Positions 37,517 to 49,092 of a stretch of 64,000 bases of DNA are shown piece by piece. The number at the start of each line of letters is the position of its first letter. Position 1 is the first letter of the stretch. The position numbers and the translations under genes are program-made. This DNA comes from Candidatus Tisiphia endosymbiont of Nemotelus nigrinus. Its GTDB lineage: Bacteria > Pseudomonadota > Alphaproteobacteria > Rickettsiales > Rickettsiaceae. The stretch is taken from positions 1,116,001 to 1,180,000 of the forward strand of contig NZ_OZ032151.1 of assembly GCF_964026475.1 (NCBI RefSeq), in the 5' to 3' direction. The notes below the pieces were generated by a model. It had not been told where the DNA came from. It saw only the letters and a program-made list of their open reading frames with translations, and searched no databases.

Positions 37517-37990
37517 TTAGTAACATACTTTTGTTTCACTATATTTCTCATCACTTCTCAGTACCGCAAATACTACTCTTGCTAATTTATTTTCCACCGC
37601 CACTACACTGGTATTATAACTTCGTCTCTCTTGTAGTTTGAACATTTAATCAGTGAATTTGCTCTTATCATCTGTTACTTTATCCAATTTCTTAGTTCTT
37701 AACACCCTAGCTGTAAAAATTGCTCGGACTCCATGGGTTAATAAATTACGTAAATATACATCGCCTCTTTTACTAATTCCTAGAAACCTTTCTTTTCCAC
37801 CAGTTGAGTGCTGTTTTGGCAATAAGCCGAGCCATGCTGGTATTTCTACCATTTTCAAAATTTGCTGCCAATTGAGGCTGTTAATGCCGTTGCAGTTATT
37901 AAACCTACCCCTGGTATTGCCATTAATTTGGCATGGTTCTCATTATTTTTAGCAATCTTTCTCGAATCCGGTGAATAGACAAAACATCTC
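37517..37990 (-). pseudogene. IS110/IS1111-family transposase remnant with frameshifts
   Basis: Three pieces of one protein lie in different frames. Near 37985-37865 is LMAIPGVGLITATALTASIG (helix-hairpin-helix region). In 37646-37858 is PAWLGLLPKQHSTGGKERFL followed by GISKRGDVYLRNLLTHGVRA (transposase_20 domain). In 37517-37645 is LQERRSYNTSVVAVENKLAR, ending at a stop. The N-terminal DEDD nuclease half is absent. Clearly non-functional. Confidence 0.8.
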
Positions 37991-38057
37991 GTTCTCACAA
38001 TAACATTTAGAACTTATAGCAATATTAAGAGCTTAATCAGGTTTAACTACATCCCAA

Positions 38058-39533
38058 TTAGCATGCATCAACATAAGATACCAACTCTATTCCATCGCAC
38101 CTTACTTCATCATTATGGCATTCTTGATTATATTGTTGAGTACAGCTAAGGGCATCATTAATAATATTATCTTCATGTTCAAACATTGAGCTGAAGAATT
38201 TTAGGAACTTATTCTGAAAATTACTAAATTCAGATATATTGGTATTTTTAAAATTGCCATCAGCAATTAAAGGAAGGTTCTTGGACAAAGCTACAAGCTG
38301 CGCATCATTTAATCCTTGTAAGAATACTTGTAGAAGCTCATATTCCTTAGGCGTTAATTTCATCAAACCTTCTTTTAAAGCATCAACTTGCTGTTCATTT
38401 AAGTTTATCGCTAGTTTTGCCTCAAATTCTTCTGATATTAAGCGGTTACTAACAACGCTAGAACTATCTTTACTGTTTTCAATATCACTAGTCAATGACT
38501 CACTAGAAACATCAGACTGATCAACATTAACTTCTTCTTCATGAGCTTTTAAAGCATTTTCCCTAATGGCAATATTCTCAACTAATTTTGTACATAATTT
38601 TTCAAGTGATTCTTTGTTATTTTCTATATATTTCCTACCAACCTCTTTTAATTTAGCTATATTAGACGGGGCAACATTATCTAATTTTGTACATTCTTTT
38701 GGTAGATTAAGTATAATTTCTGTAAATTGATCTTTTTCCGGCAAGTCTCGCCTAACCTCATCCGTGGCATCCTTTTCATTAGCTCTTAAAATTTTATTTA
38801 CCAGATTTCCCTTAGTTAGCCAACCTATCTGACCGTCAAGTTTTTTTGATGGTATCTCTCGTACATTCGGGGATTCAAAATTAAGAGCACAAATCGTCGT
38901 ATTTTTTAGCACTTCGCTTTGCTGTTCAGTATTTAACCCTTCCTTAAGCTTTTTTAGGGCTGAAGCGGCTGGGCGATTACCCCATAAACCTCCATCAACA
39001 AAACCATCAACAGCTTTAAAATAGGTAGGAGCAGCTGAGGTCCAAAGAGCGGCCAATTTCATAAAAATATCTTTGTCAACAGGATCAAAACTATCAAAAA
39101 CTTTATTAGGATCATCCGCTTCACCACTTACGTCAAAAGCAGTAATAAAAAGACGAGATAAACTATCACCTAATTTATTATCACCTGCATATTTTTCTAG
39201 CATGGCTTTAAGAGGTTTTTGACTATATTGATGCTTAAATATTTTAAGGAGTCCTCCTCCAAACTTTTGTGGGAAAATATCAGCAGCACTATTTTCGAAT
39301 AACTCTAAAGCTTCTGCTGCCGAAAACATCGGTTCTGTTGACCCTTTTTCTTTAGGGAGTGTCAATAAAATTGCGAGTATTCCACCGACACTAGTACCAG
39401 CAATACCACCGTTAAATAATTTGTATATAGGTTGCCCTGTAATTCTTTCAATTTCTGCAAGCACAACCAATTGAGCGATCCCTTTGACTCCACCTCCTGA
39501 GAGAGAGAGAACTGTATTTTGTGGTGTTGCCAT
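38058..39533 (-). CDS. Patatin-like phospholipase
   Basis: 491 residues. The N-terminal patatin domain (about 8-215) has the oxyanion loop SLSGGGVKGI (about 10-19), nucleophile elbow GTSVGG (about 46-51) with the catalytic Ser, and the catalytic Asp motif DGGLWGNRPA (about 179-188). The C-terminal 270 residues are helical and not recognised. Rickettsial patatins (Pat1/Pat2) are phospholipase A enzymes implicated in host-membrane breakdown; by analogy this may be secreted, but no signal peptide is visible. Single gene between IS debris and sodB. Confidence 0.92.
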   Translation of the reverse strand: MATPQNTVLSLSGGGVKGIAQLVVLAEIERITGQPIYKLFNGGIAGTSVGGILAILLTLPKEKGSTEPMFSAAEALELFENSAADIFPQKFGGGLLKIFKHQYSQKPLKAMLEKYAGDNKLGDSLSRLFITAFDVSGEADDPNKVFDSFDPVDKDIFMKLAALWTSAAPTYFKAVDGFVDGGLWGNRPAASALKKLKEGLNTEQQSEVLKNTTICALNFESPNVREIPSKKLDGQIGWLTKGNLVNKILRANEKDATDEVRRDLPEKDQFTEIILNLPKECTKLDNVAPSNIAKLKEVGRKYIENNKESLEKLCTKLVENIAIRENALKAHEEEVNVDQSDVSSESLTSDIENSKDSSSVVSNRLISEEFEAKLAINLNEQQVDALKEGLMKLTPKEYELLQVFLQGLNDAQLVALSKNLPLIADGNFKNTNISEFSNFQNKFLKFFSSMFEHEDNIINDALSCTQQYNQECHNDEVRCDGIELVSYVDAC

Positions 39534-39907
39534 GATAATAACTCCATAAACTTTAAATATAAGTTAACAACAAATACTATATTAAACCATTATAGCATAA
39601 TACAATCTCGCTGAAAGATATCAAGTAATAACGATATATAATTGCTAATTATCAGCTACAAATGATTGTATAATAATCACTAATATTTACAAAACTTACG
39701 CTATGAGAAAAGATGTTAAATTATGTTGAGTATAATTTACAAAAGCCAAGAGGATAAAATTGCAAGCAATACCAATTAACAGGACAGATTACTGTCAATT
39801 TTTATTTGCCCGCAACTTTTAAACTGCCATTATAGCCTCTAAACCCCCTTCCTCTTCTAACCTTCGACAGTTGTGGGCTAAAACCTTCCAAAGCTGCATG
39901 TGTAGTT
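39534..39907. other. Intergenic, dispersed short repeat only
   Basis: Mostly AT-rich. The segment about 39812-39870 (cgcaacttttaaactgccat ... cttcctcttctaaccttcg) recurs at about 34516-34572. No gene recognised. Confidence 0.5.
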
Positions 39908-40534
39908 TTAAAGATGACTTTCAGCAAATTGCCAATTAATCATATGTTCTATATAAACTGAAACATAGTCTGGACGTTTGTTGCGGTAATCTATATAATA
40001 CGCATGCTCCCAAACGTCACAGTTAAGCAAAGGTTTCATAGACTTAGTAATAGGAGTTTCAGCATTACTGGTCTTTACTATTTGTAATTTACCATTATTA
40101 GATACTAGCCATGCCCAACCGCTAGCAAATTGACTTATTGCCGCTTGCTTAAATTCAGTAGCAAAATTTTCATAACTACCAAAATCTTTATTTAATTGAT
40201 CTAACATTATACCAGCAGGCTTTCCTCCACCTGAAGGCTTAATAGAATGCCAAAAGAAACTATGATTCCATATTTGTGCTGCATTATTAAATATGGCAGC
40301 TTCATCTGGCTTTATACTTGCGTAAATTATTAGCTCTTCCAAACTTTTTTTTTGTAATTCCTGATTATTTTGTAACAAATTGTTCAAGTTATTTACGTAT
40401 GTTTGATGGTGTTTCTCATAATGATAGTCAAAAGTTTCAGAGGAAAAATGTGGCACAAGATTACCTTTACCATAGGGCAAATCCGGTAGAACAAAAGGAT
40501 AGGATTTTTGGTTAGATTGGTTGCAATATATCAT
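39908..40534 (-). CDS. sodB: Superoxide dismutase, Fe/Mn type
   Basis: Removes superoxide in the cytoplasm. 208 residues. Metal ligands: His in [12 protein letters not shown], His in NHSFFWH, Asp and His in [12 protein letters not shown]. The sequence around [15 protein letters not shown] and GSGWAWL-like FASGWAWL favours the Fe form. The N-terminus has about 15 extra residues ([14 protein letters not shown]), without features of a signal peptide. Monocistronic; an Rpn gene lies just upstream on the same strand. Confidence 0.95.
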   Translation of the reverse strand: MIYCNQSNQKSYPFVLPDLPYGKGNLVPHFSSETFDYHYEKHHQTYVNNLNNLLQNNQELQKKSLEELIIYASIKPDEAAIFNNAAQIWNHSFFWHSIKPSGGGKPAGIMLDQLNKDFGSYENFATEFKQAAISQFASGWAWLVSNNGKLQIVKTSNAETPITKSMKPLLNCDVWEHAYYIDYRNKRPDYVSVYIEHMINWQFAESHL

Positions 40535-40541
40535 AATTTCC

Positions 40542-41405
40542 TCATATTAATTTTTTTATTTTATTAACAGATAACCCCGTCATTTTAGATATTGTTTCGA
40601 TAGAATTACCATTAGTTAGCATCTTTTTTATTAATCCAGCTTCGCCAATTTGGATACCTTCTTCTCTATATTTTTGTTCATATTTTTTGAGAGCACTAAA
40701 TTCCATACGAAACCATTTGATTTGGCCTTCATATGTTTCCCTTTCTTCCTCAGTAAAATTCATCACCTCTAACACTGTCAGAGCTTTTTTAAGACTCGCA
40801 TCATTTAACTCTTTCGATAAATTGTCTTTGTTCAGCAAATCGTTTCTAGTTAAAAAAGCACTCCATCTGTCAAGGGAGGTTTTCACCTTCTTTACTAAGT
40901 CACTTAGCTGTTCTTTTAGATTATTGGTAAACTTATTTAGTTCAATAGTATGCAACTCTAAATCTTTGAAATATAATAAACCACTATTTTTTTCTACGAT
41001 GTGAAAGACATTGTGATACTTCTCTTCATTTAAAATAGAAGTAAAGTTTAATATATGAATGCCAATCGCTTTTGATAAAGTAGCATAGTCCTCAGCGGTT
41101 TTTAATTGCTCAGTATATAATTTAGCCCAATAATACAGGGCTCTTTTATTATAATCAGCTTCATCAGTAATTTGGATTTTGATATTAAATTTTTTTCCAT
41201 CTTCTCCTTGTGCTTTAATATCTAAAATTGACAATTTATCGCTCTTGAAGTTTTTTGGGTTATATGGATTGAGAAGTTTTACTTCTGTTACTTGATCTTC
41301 CTTGGAAACAACTGAATTGATCAGAGAAATAAGCAAATCCTTATTCTCTTCAACACCGAAGATTTTTTTGAAGGCTATATCAACTCTAGGACTGATATTT
41401 GACAT
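40542..41405 (-). CDS. Rpn/PDDEXK_2-family protein with altered catalytic motif
   Basis: 287 residues of the PD-(D/E)XK nuclease-family transposase group (PDDEXK_2). The start [20 protein letters not shown] and the Asp in [16 protein letters not shown] are typical. Where relatives have an ...IEIQ... motif, this protein reads NIKIQI: Lys replaces the catalytic Glu. That suggests loss of nuclease activity. The C-terminal tail [20 protein letters not shown] resembles that of the other Rpn gene at 28327. Seven bases separate it from sodB downstream, so they may share a transcript. Confidence 0.85.
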   Translation of the reverse strand: MSNISPRVDIAFKKIFGVEENKDLLISLINSVVSKEDQVTEVKLLNPYNPKNFKSDKLSILDIKAQGEDGKKFNIKIQITDEADYNKRALYYWAKLYTEQLKTAEDYATLSKAIGIHILNFTSILNEEKYHNVFHIVEKNSGLLYFKDLELHTIELNKFTNNLKEQLSDLVKKVKTSLDRWSAFLTRNDLLNKDNLSKELNDASLKKALTVLEVMNFTEEERETYEGQIKWFRMEFSALKKYEQKYREEGIQIGEAGLIKKMLTNGNSIETISKMTGLSVNKIKKLI

Positions 41406-41662
41406 AAATCTAAATAATATTATTTATTGTAATTAATAATTATAACCTAATTATACAATTTATTAAAGGACATTTTCCTTTTTATAAACGTATATATACA
41501 CTCAAAATATTTTAAAATATCATCGTAATATTCCATGATAATTCTCTCATCCATAAGAATACATCATTAAGCAATAAAGGCATTCATTACTTATTAAGTA
41601 TTAAGTTCATTAATACTGACTGAGACTATATCACAAAACTAGCAAAAACACTAGGTTGTATA

Positions 41663-42343
41663 TAGTGACCCCAATTGTCAAACCAAAAAAATAAGTTAAT
41701 CCGTTTTTAACTATTTAGAAATTAACTATTTTTTATAATTAAAAAATACAGATAATACAAAATTTCAACATAGTTAATTCTCTTTTATTGGCCGATAAAC
41801 ATCAGCTGGTCTTTTATAATTGAGAGATTGATGTCGTCTCTCATTGTTATACCACTTAATAAATTCAGTATTTTCTCTAAATCAGCTATACTTTCAGGCT
41901 TATAATAATATATTGCTTCTTGTTTTATTGTTCTCCACAATCTCTCAATATGTATATTATCAAAGCACCTACCTTTATGATCCATACTGATTTTAATATT
42001 ATGCTCAATTAGACACTGTTAACAAAGCTTATTTAGTTGGTGAATAAAGTCTTTTTTGCTGCAAATTATAAGATTTTTTTGAAATAGGTACACTATTCCA
42101 GCAAAAATCTTATTAATTTTCGCTAAAAAATCCATTAATTCATCAATTAAATAAGCTTTGTTAACAGTGTCTAATCTCCACTACACTCTTTTTATCACTA
42201 ATTAATTCTATAGCTAACTTCGCCTTAAATCCTGGTGCATATTGTTTCTTAATACTCATTTTCTTTCCTTTCAATTTACTTGTTTTTAATAAATTTACTC
42301 GGATTAATCTATTTTTTTTGGTCCTATTTTAGGGGGCATTATA
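41663..42343 (-). mobile_element. IS3-family element, defective, copy 2 (contains a MITE)
   Basis: The left end (tagtgaccccaattgtcaaa) and right end match copy 1 at 24782-25705. On the minus strand only the first codons of orfA (MSIKKQYAPGFKAKLAIELI) remain on one side of the 164-bp element and the orfB tail (DHKGRCFDN...RLWRTIKQEAI), itself frameshifted, on the other. Relative to copy 1, a further block of about 270 bp beyond the MITE is missing. Confidence 0.8.
42010..42173. mobile_element. 164-bp TA-flanked element (MITE), copy 5
   Basis: Within IS3 copy 2. Sequence closest to copy 6 (both have ataggtacactattccagc in the centre). Confidence 0.9.
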
Positions 42344-42509
42344 GTTTTTTATGGATAAATATTAAACGGGTTAGCTTATAATATTTTTTACAATTTTTCT
42401 CTAATAACGCTTAGTGTACAGTATAATTGTTGTATACTCAAATCATTAGAGCTTGACCTTTAGTTAAAAACTGATTATGCAAGAGATTAACAACTAATTA
42501 TTATACACC

Positions 42510-43958
42510 ATGTTTCTATTAGAGCTAAAAAAAATAAATGGAACTCTTGACACTATGCATTTTATAGGAATCGGGGGAATCGGTATGAGCGGCATTGCCG
42601 AAATACTACATAATCTCGGATATAAAGTGCAGGGTTCTGACGTAGCAGAAAATTATAATACTAAAAGGCTAGAAAATAATGGTATTAAGGTTTTCCTTGG
42701 TCATCATGCCCAAAATATCACTGATGTTTCATATGTAGTGATCTCGTCGGCGATCAATAAAGATAACCCTGAAGTTCAGGAAGCCTTACGTAGAAAGATA
42801 CCAATAATTAGGCGATCTGAAATGCTTGCTGAATTAATGAGGCTAAAATGCTCCGTAGCAGTTTCCGGTTCTCATGGTAAGACTACTACCACATCACTTG
42901 TTACCTGTTTATTTGAAGCAGCTGGGCTTTGCCCAACGTTAATTAATGGTGGTATTATTAATAATAGATCTACCAATGCATATCTTGGGTCTGGGGATTA
43001 CCTAATAGCCGAAGCTGATGAGTCTGACGCAACTTTCATTCACATACCATCGACAATTGCAGTGATAACTAATATCGATCCTGAGCATCTAGATTTCTAC
43101 CATGATTTTGATAGTTTAATTAAGGCTTTTAGGAGTTTTATAACTAATCTACCATTTTATGGTTTTGCAATTGTTTGTATTGATCATCAAGTTGTTAGAA
43201 AACTAGTAAATGACATAGTTGAGCGTAGAGTCATAACTTATGGAATAGATTCGGATGATGCTAACATACAAGCCTTTAATTTAGATTCTGATATTGAATC
43301 ATCAACTTTTGATGTGCGAATTAGTTTACCTAATGTACATGGCGTAACAACTATCGAGAGAATTACTTTACCTACCCCAGGAAGACATAATATCCTTAAT
43401 GCTCTTGCTGCTATTGCGATAGCTGTAGAGCTTGATTTTGGTATCAAAATTATTAAAAATGGATTTAATAGCTTTAAGGGGATAAAACGCCGATTCACTA
43501 AAGTGGCAGAATATAACAATGCTACGATAATTGATGACTATGCTCACCATCCGGAGGAAGTAAAAGCTACACTTGCTACGGCAAGAAATATTGCTAATAA
43601 GCGAAATAGTAAGGTTATAGCAATCTTTCAACCACATAGATATTCAAGAGTTAAATATTTATTTGATGATTTTGTAACTTGTTTTTCTGACGCTGACCAG
43701 TTGTATATTACAGATATATATGCTGCCGGTGAACAGCCAATAGATGGTATAACGGGAAGAAACTTAGTAAACAAAATCAAAAATACTAAATCCCATGTAA
43801 TGGTATCATTTATTGAGAATCACGAGGATATAGCTGGCATTATTGCCAAGGAGGCTATGCCAAATGATATAATAATTATGATGGGTGCTGGGAGTATTTC
43901 TGCTTGGGCAAATAATTTACATCAGCAATTTGCTAACCTCAACAAATCTGTTAAGTAG
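42510..43958 (+). CDS. murC: UDP-N-acetylmuramate-L-alanine ligase
   Basis: Adds the first amino acid of the peptidoglycan stem peptide in the cytoplasm. 482 residues: UDP-binding [24 protein letters not shown]-loop [11 protein letters not shown], central domain with EADESDATF and [10 protein letters not shown], and DDYAHHPEE in the C-terminal part. Start of the tightly packed murC-murB-ddl-ftsQ-ftsA set. Intact. Confidence 0.97.
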   Translation: MFLLELKKINGTLDTMHFIGIGGIGMSGIAEILHNLGYKVQGSDVAENYNTKRLENNGIKVFLGHHAQNITDVSYVVISSAINKDNPEVQEALRRKIPIIRRSEMLAELMRLKCSVAVSGSHGKTTTTSLVTCLFEAAGLCPTLINGGIINNRSTNAYLGSGDYLIAEADESDATFIHIPSTIAVITNIDPEHLDFYHDFDSLIKAFRSFITNLPFYGFAIVCIDHQVVRKLVNDIVERRVITYGIDSDDANIQAFNLDSDIESSTFDVRISLPNVHGVTTIERITLPTPGRHNILNALAAIAIAVELDFGIKIIKNGFNSFKGIKRRFTKVAEYNNATIIDDYAHHPEEVKATLATARNIANKRNSKVIAIFQPHRYSRVKYLFDDFVTCFSDADQLYITDIYAAGEQPIDGITGRNLVNKIKNTKSHVMVSFIENHEDIAGIIAKEAMPNDIIIMMGAGSISAWANNLHQQFANLNKSVK

Positions 43959-43971
43959 ATGTTTTATAATT

Positions 43972-44850
43972 ATGGAATTACTTGGTGAATATAGGAATAA
44001 TTACAATCTAGGTCATCTAACTTGGTTTAAAGTTGGTGGACCTGCGGAGATATTTTTTAAACCATTAGACTCAATGGCTTTAGCAGATTTTGTAGCACAA
44101 AACCAACAACAACGACCTATAACTGTTTTAGGGGCGGGATCAAATATTATTATTAGAGATGGTGGTATAGAGGGGATTGTAATAAAACTTGGTCGAAATT
44201 TTACCAATATAGAATTAATGCCGGATAATCAAATATCGGTAGGAAGTAGTTGCCTTAATTTTAATCTCGCTAAATTTTGTCAGATACATTCAATTACTGG
44301 CTTCGAGTTTCTAAGTGGTATACCAGGTACTATAGGTGGTGGAGTGGTGATGAATGCTGGTGCCTATAACTCGGAATTTAAAGATATTATTTTAGCAATT
44401 GAAGCAATAGACTCTAGAGGGAATTTTATCACCATCCATAATAAGGAGATAGGTTTTAAATATCGTGGCAATAATTTACCACAAGATTTGATTATAACTA
44501 AGGCGATCTTTAAGACAACTATAGGAGATAGTAATACGATCTTAGAAAAAATGAATGAAATAAATAAAAATAGACTAGCAAGCCAACCGATTAAAGAACG
44601 TACTGGTGGTAGTACATTTGCTAATCCAGAAAATCATAAAGCATGGCAATTAATTGACAAAGCTGGTATGAGGGGATACAAAATTGGTGGGGCTTCTATT
44701 TCGCAGTTACATTGTAATTTTATGATAAATCACGGTAATGCTTCTGCTCGTGATTTGGAAGATTTGGGTGATCTAGTTAAAAAGAAGGTATTTGAAGATA
44801 GTGGAATTAGTCTAAAATGGGAAATTAAACGAATAGGGAAATATGCATAA
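43972..44850 (+). CDS. murB: UDP-N-acetylenolpyruvoylglucosamine reductase
   Basis: FAD enzyme making UDP-MurNAc. I start at [10 protein letters not shown] (43972), 13 bp after the murC stop; the longer open frame from 43885 overlaps murC and adds a non-homologous leader. FAD-binding [13 protein letters not shown], the [17 protein letters not shown] block and the catalytic Ser in [10 protein letters not shown] are seen. Length 292, type-II-like. Overlaps ddl by eight bases. Confidence 0.96.
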   Translation: MELLGEYRNNYNLGHLTWFKVGGPAEIFFKPLDSMALADFVAQNQQQRPITVLGAGSNIIIRDGGIEGIVIKLGRNFTNIELMPDNQISVGSSCLNFNLAKFCQIHSITGFEFLSGIPGTIGGGVVMNAGAYNSEFKDIILAIEAIDSRGNFITIHNKEIGFKYRGNNLPQDLIITKAIFKTTIGDSNTILEKMNEINKNRLASQPIKERTGGSTFANPENHKAWQLIDKAGMRGYKIGGASISQLHCNFMINHGNASARDLEDLGDLVKKKVFEDSGISLKWEIKRIGKYA

Positions 44851-45808
44851 ATATCAAACAAGCTTTATTGCCAATTCTAAGGTTACAATATTAAGCGATA
44901 AAGGAAAAAAACATGTGGCAGTAGTAGGTGGCGGTATGTCGGCTGAGCGAGAAGTGTCTTTAGTATCGTCTTCGGGAGTTAACCAAGCTTTGGTAGATAG
45001 TGGGTATAAAGTTACTTTTATAGATATGGGAGTAGATATTGCTTCAGTATTGTTGCAGATAAAGCCTGATATAGTTTATAATTGTTTGCATGGCACTTAT
45101 GGTGAAGATGGTTGTCTGCCTGGATTACTCAATATCCTACGGATTTCTTATACTCATAGTGGTGTTCTTGCTTCTTCTTTAGCATTTAGTAAAACACATG
45201 CAAAAGCATGGTTTGTTGCTAATGGTATTAAGATAGCCAAGAGTATTGTAGTTAATAAATCTGATAATATCAGGGACGATCCTATGCCAAGACCATATGT
45301 GATAAAACCTATTGCTCAAGGATCAAGTATAGGCGTTGAAGTAATATTTGTTGAAGATGATTTTAATTTTGCTGATTATGATTTTCCTTATGGTGATCAG
45401 GTAATGATTGAAAAATATATTAAGGGGCGAGAAATGCAGGTAGCCGTTCTAAATGGCAAGGCTTTAGGGGTATTGGAAATAAAACTCCTGAAACAACGTT
45501 TTTATGCTTATGATACTAAATACACAGATGGATTTGCTGAGCATTTATGTCCAGCTCCACTACCACAGAATATGTATAATAAGTTATTAGAAGAGTCGGA
45601 AAAAATATATCAAACCATGAATTGCAGAGGTGTAGTTAGAGCGGAGTTTATTTTTGATGAAAGCAAGAATGAATTTTTTACTCTAGAAGTTAATACTCAC
45701 CCTGGTATGACCCCCTTATCGATTATACCAGAAATAGCTGCCTTACAGGGGATGGATTTCCGTACACTAGTTGAAAGAATTTTAGAAACAGCATGTATTG
45801 ACACATGA
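44843..45808 (+). CDS. ddl: D-alanine-D-alanine ligase
   Basis: ATP-grasp ligase forming the D-Ala-D-Ala dipeptide. 321 residues, with [44 protein letters not shown] and [12 protein letters not shown]. Its first eight bases overlap the end of murB (ATGCATAA) and its end overlaps ftsQ by four, showing translational coupling. The N-terminal 20 residues before KKHVAVVGG are an extension. Confidence 0.96.
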   Translation: MHKYQTSFIANSKVTILSDKGKKHVAVVGGGMSAEREVSLVSSSGVNQALVDSGYKVTFIDMGVDIASVLLQIKPDIVYNCLHGTYGEDGCLPGLLNILRISYTHSGVLASSLAFSKTHAKAWFVANGIKIAKSIVVNKSDNIRDDPMPRPYVIKPIAQGSSIGVEVIFVEDDFNFADYDFPYGDQVMIEKYIKGREMQVAVLNGKALGVLEIKLLKQRFYAYDTKYTDGFAEHLCPAPLPQNMYNKLLEESEKIYQTMNCRGVVRAEFIFDESKNEFFTLEVNTHPGMTPLSIIPEIAALQGMDFRTLVERILETACIDT

Positions 45809-46599
45809 AGAGGAATAAAGCGTCTAATAAGAAGAAAAAAGCCAATATACCGCTGCGACGAAAGTTGGCAGTGTTGTATATTAGAGTGGTATTTTTTATT
45901 AAAATTGCCCTAGTGGTTTTGCTGTCTGCATTGTTCTTTACTAGCTATTTTGCTCCTATAAGACAAGAAATTATCCAAAATACTTACGAATTTACTTCTG
46001 ATATTGGCTTTAAACTTGAAAATGTTTTAATAGAAGGGCAATATAATACCAAGGAAGAAGATATATTGGCTACTTTAAATGCTGATAAGGGTACACCTAT
46101 TCTTTCTCTAGATATGGGGGCAATAAAGGGTAATTTAGAACGCAATCCTTGGATTAAAAATGTTGCAATTATCGAGAGAAGGTTACCTAACACTATTTAC
46201 ATAAGATTAGTTGAGAGAGTGCCTATTGCTATCTGGCAGTTTAATGGGAAAGTTTTCCTTATTGATGAGGAAGGGTATAAAATTACCAATGATATAGGTA
46301 TGTTCTCTAATCTTCTACATGTTGTGGGATCGGATGCTAATATTTATACTAGCAAATTAATTAAAGATTTAGCTAGACACCCTGAATTAGCTAAGAAAAT
46401 CATCTCCTCCGTACGTTACGGAGAGAGGCGGTGGGATTTAAATTTAGAGCAAGGTATAAATGTTAAAATGCCAAGTTTAGGATTTGACCATGCTTTAGAT
46501 TACCTTGCAGGATTGGATATGAAAAATTTATTATTTAATCAGAATTATAAAACTATAGATTTACGAGATTCTAGTAAGTCTTATATAGAAAAATATTAG
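45805..46599 (+). CDS. ftsQ: Cell division protein FtsQ
   Basis: Bitopic divisome protein. 264 residues: a basic cytoplasmic tail, a transmembrane helix (about 30-52), a POTRA domain ([20 protein letters not shown] ... [18 protein letters not shown]) and the beta domain. ATGA overlap with ddl. Bridges FtsB/FtsL to early divisome components. Confidence 0.93.
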   Translation: MKRNKASNKKKKANIPLRRKLAVLYIRVVFFIKIALVVLLSALFFTSYFAPIRQEIIQNTYEFTSDIGFKLENVLIEGQYNTKEEDILATLNADKGTPILSLDMGAIKGNLERNPWIKNVAIIERRLPNTIYIRLVERVPIAIWQFNGKVFLIDEEGYKITNDIGMFSNLLHVVGSDANIYTSKLIKDLARHPELAKKIISSVRYGERRWDLNLEQGINVKMPSLGFDHALDYLAGLDMKNLLFNQNYKTIDLRDSSKSYIEKY

Positions 46600-46604
46600 A
46601 AATT

Positions 46605-47843
46605 ATGAAAGCCCTATTGTCTAATTTTGTGACTCTTGACCTTGGTAGTAGTAAAATAGCTGGTATTGCAGCATATATTGACAAAAGAGAGGATGCAAAA
46701 ATAGTAAGCCAGATTTTGCATCACTCGAAAGGTATTAAATCAGGAGTCATATTAGATTTAAAAGATGCAGAAAATAGCATAGTTGGAGCGATTTATGCAT
46801 TAGAAAAAGATTGCGGTAAAAACATAAAAAAAATAACTATATCACTAACAGGCTATGGCACTAAGTCTTATTATGCAAATAGTAAAATAAAACTTTCTAA
46901 TCAACCAATTTCACAACAAGATATCAAAAAACTTATCAAAAAAGCCTTATTGGAGTTCAAGATTAAAGACCAAGAAATTATTCATTATTTTCCTATAGAA
47001 TTTACTCTTGATGATAATAATGCTATTGAAGATCCAATCGGGATGTTTGGTAGAGAATTAGGATGTGAATTACATATTATTACAGCAAGTTCTAATATGC
47101 TGATGAATATTACCAATTGTTTTGCAAAATGTCATGTTGAAATAAATAATATTATACTAGCAATTTATGCATCAGGAATTGCTTGTCTTTCAGAAGATGA
47201 AAAAAATCTTGGCTCTATTATAATTGATATGGGAGCAAGAACTACCTCTTTCGGGGTGTTTGTCTCAGGCAAGTTAATATATACAAGCTACATAGATATA
47301 GGTAGTTTTCATGTTACATCTGATATAGCAAAAGTCTTTTCAGTAAGCCTGAACGTTGCAGAAAAACTCAAGATCCTACATGGTAATGCAATGCCATCTT
47401 CTCTTGATAAAGATAATATTATTAATTTAGAAGATTTCGAAATGGAAATTCCTGATAGTGGCAGACCGCCAATTACCTCAAAATATCTTGCACAGGTCAT
47501 CAGCCCAAGAGTAGAAGAAATATTATTGATGGTTCAAGCAGAGCATGATAGAGTTTTAGCAGGCAATATGATCGCGTATCGCATTGTCATTACCGGAGGA
47601 GGGGCAATGCTTCGAGGAGTAAAAGAACTAGCAAGCAAAATTTTTGAGAAACAAGTACGAATTGGTAAACCAGAGATATTACCGGGTTTCGCTGAAGATT
47701 ATAATCCCCATATATACTCCACTGCTATAGGTATGGTAAAAAACCAATCTTTAAAAATACAAAAGAATAATTTTAATGTTACGGATACTAATGATGCTAG
47801 TTGGTTTAAAAAATTCCTAATTTGGCTAAAAGAAAATATTTGA
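46605..47843 (+). CDS. ftsA: Cell division protein FtsA
   Basis: Actin-like membrane tether for the FtsZ ring. 412 residues with the phosphate-1 motif TLDLGSSKIAGIAA, SHS2 domain, IIDMGARTTSFGVF (phosphate 2) and VITGGGAMLRGVKEL (adenosine motif). The C-terminal KKFLIWLKENI fits an amphipathic membrane-targeting helix. ftsZ does not follow; instead IS debris begins about 50 bp downstream. The separation of ftsZ is known in rickettsiae. Confidence 0.95.
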   Translation: MKALLSNFVTLDLGSSKIAGIAAYIDKREDAKIVSQILHHSKGIKSGVILDLKDAENSIVGAIYALEKDCGKNIKKITISLTGYGTKSYYANSKIKLSNQPISQQDIKKLIKKALLEFKIKDQEIIHYFPIEFTLDDNNAIEDPIGMFGRELGCELHIITASSNMLMNITNCFAKCHVEINNIILAIYASGIACLSEDEKNLGSIIIDMGARTTSFGVFVSGKLIYTSYIDIGSFHVTSDIAKVFSVSLNVAEKLKILHGNAMPSSLDKDNIINLEDFEMEIPDSGRPPITSKYLAQVISPRVEEILLMVQAEHDRVLAGNMIAYRIVITGGGAMLRGVKELASKIFEKQVRIGKPEILPGFAEDYNPHIYSTAIGMVKNQSLKIQKNNFNVTDTNDASWFKKFLIWLKENI

Positions 47844-47892
47844 AAAGACAAAGCCTATAAACCTGTTTACTAAGAAAACATTAAGATAAGTA

Positions 47893-48087
47893 ATGCGTTT
47901 TCGTCAATCATGGCCTGAGGTTGAGATTGTTTTTCGTGGTGATAGTGGATTTTGCCGTCATCAGATGCTGGATTGGTGCGATGAAAATAATGTACAATAT
48001 ATAGTCGGAATAGCCCAAAATACTAGACTTAACAAGCTGCTTGAGCCTACTATGAAACAATCTAACGAAGCCTTTACAATTACTAGG
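47893..48087 (+). pseudogene. IS1380-family transposase, central fragment
   Basis: Reads RQSWPEVEIVFRGDSGFCRH and DWCDENNVQYIVGIAQNTRL, typical of the IS1380 DDE domain with its Asp. The N-terminus is missing, and the fragment stops where IS481 and IS5 are inserted. Continues at 49955 and 50239. Confidence 0.85.
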
Positions 48088-49092
48088 TGTTTAGTCCCAG
48101 GGTGTAATGGTGTATATTATAAAGAATTACCATCAAGAGAGGAATTATGGGACAAATATTACACGGCTGTGCCAAAACGACAGAGGCAATACGTTTCGCA
48201 ATCCAAAATAGTCAAGAGAGCTTAAAGACTTTAGCAAGAAAATATTCTATTAATCCTAAAACAGTTGCTAAGTGGAAGAAACGAACTACATTACAAGATA
48301 CTTGTATGGGTCCCAAAGAACCATCTTCTACAGTATTAACTTCTGAAGAAGAAGCTATGTGTATAGCATTTCGTAAACACACTTTATTATCTTTAGATGA
48401 TTGCTTATATGCTTTACAAGTCAGTATTCCCAAGCTTACTAGATCTTCTTTACATAGACTTCTTCAACGCCATAATGTTAGTAGGTTACCGGAAGTAAAA
48501 GGAAATAACAAAACCAAGAAGAAGTTTAAACTTTATCCAATTGGTTATTTCCATATAGATATTGCTGAAGTCAAAACAGAAGAAGGTAAACTCTATCTAT
48601 TTGTTGCTATTGATCGCACTTCAAAGTTTGTGTATGTAGAACTTTTACCAAGATGTACCAAGACAGAAACAGCACAATTTCTTCGTAATTTAATTAAAGC
48701 TATACCTTATAAAATTCATACTATTTTGACAGATAATGGTATTCAATTTACTAACAGAACAGTAGATAAGCATGCTTGGATGCATATTTTTGATCGTATT
48801 TGCTATGAATACAATATTGAACACAGGCTAACAAAAGTTAATCATCCATGGACTAATGGACAGGTAGAACGTATGAATCGTACTATTAAAGAGGCAACTG
48901 TTAAACGTTTTTATTATGACAATCATCAGCAACTTAAACAACATTTATATGATTTTATCAATGCCTACAATTTCGCAAAAAGACTTAAAGCTCTTAAAGG
49001 TTTAACTCCTTATGAATTTATCATAAAAACATGGACATCTGATCCAAATAAATTTATTATTAACCCTAACCACCACATCCTGGGACTAAACA
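48088..49092 (+). mobile_element. IS481-family insertion sequence (about 1005 bp)
   Basis: Inverted ends tgtttagtcccagggtgt and the complement of tgtttagtcccaggatgt. Flanks actagg (left) and attagg (right) match at five of six positions and are probably a target duplication. It sits exactly over the left boundary of the IS5 copy that follows, so it entered after IS5. Confidence 0.82.

Noticed and set aside
38058..39533. Patatin gene as a pseudogene because IS debris surrounds it
   Set aside because: All catalytic motifs are present and the 491-codon frame is uninterrupted.
43885..43971. Extended N-terminus of murB
   Set aside because: It overlaps murC's coding frame and is not seen in MurB proteins; the ATG at 43972 fits the family start.
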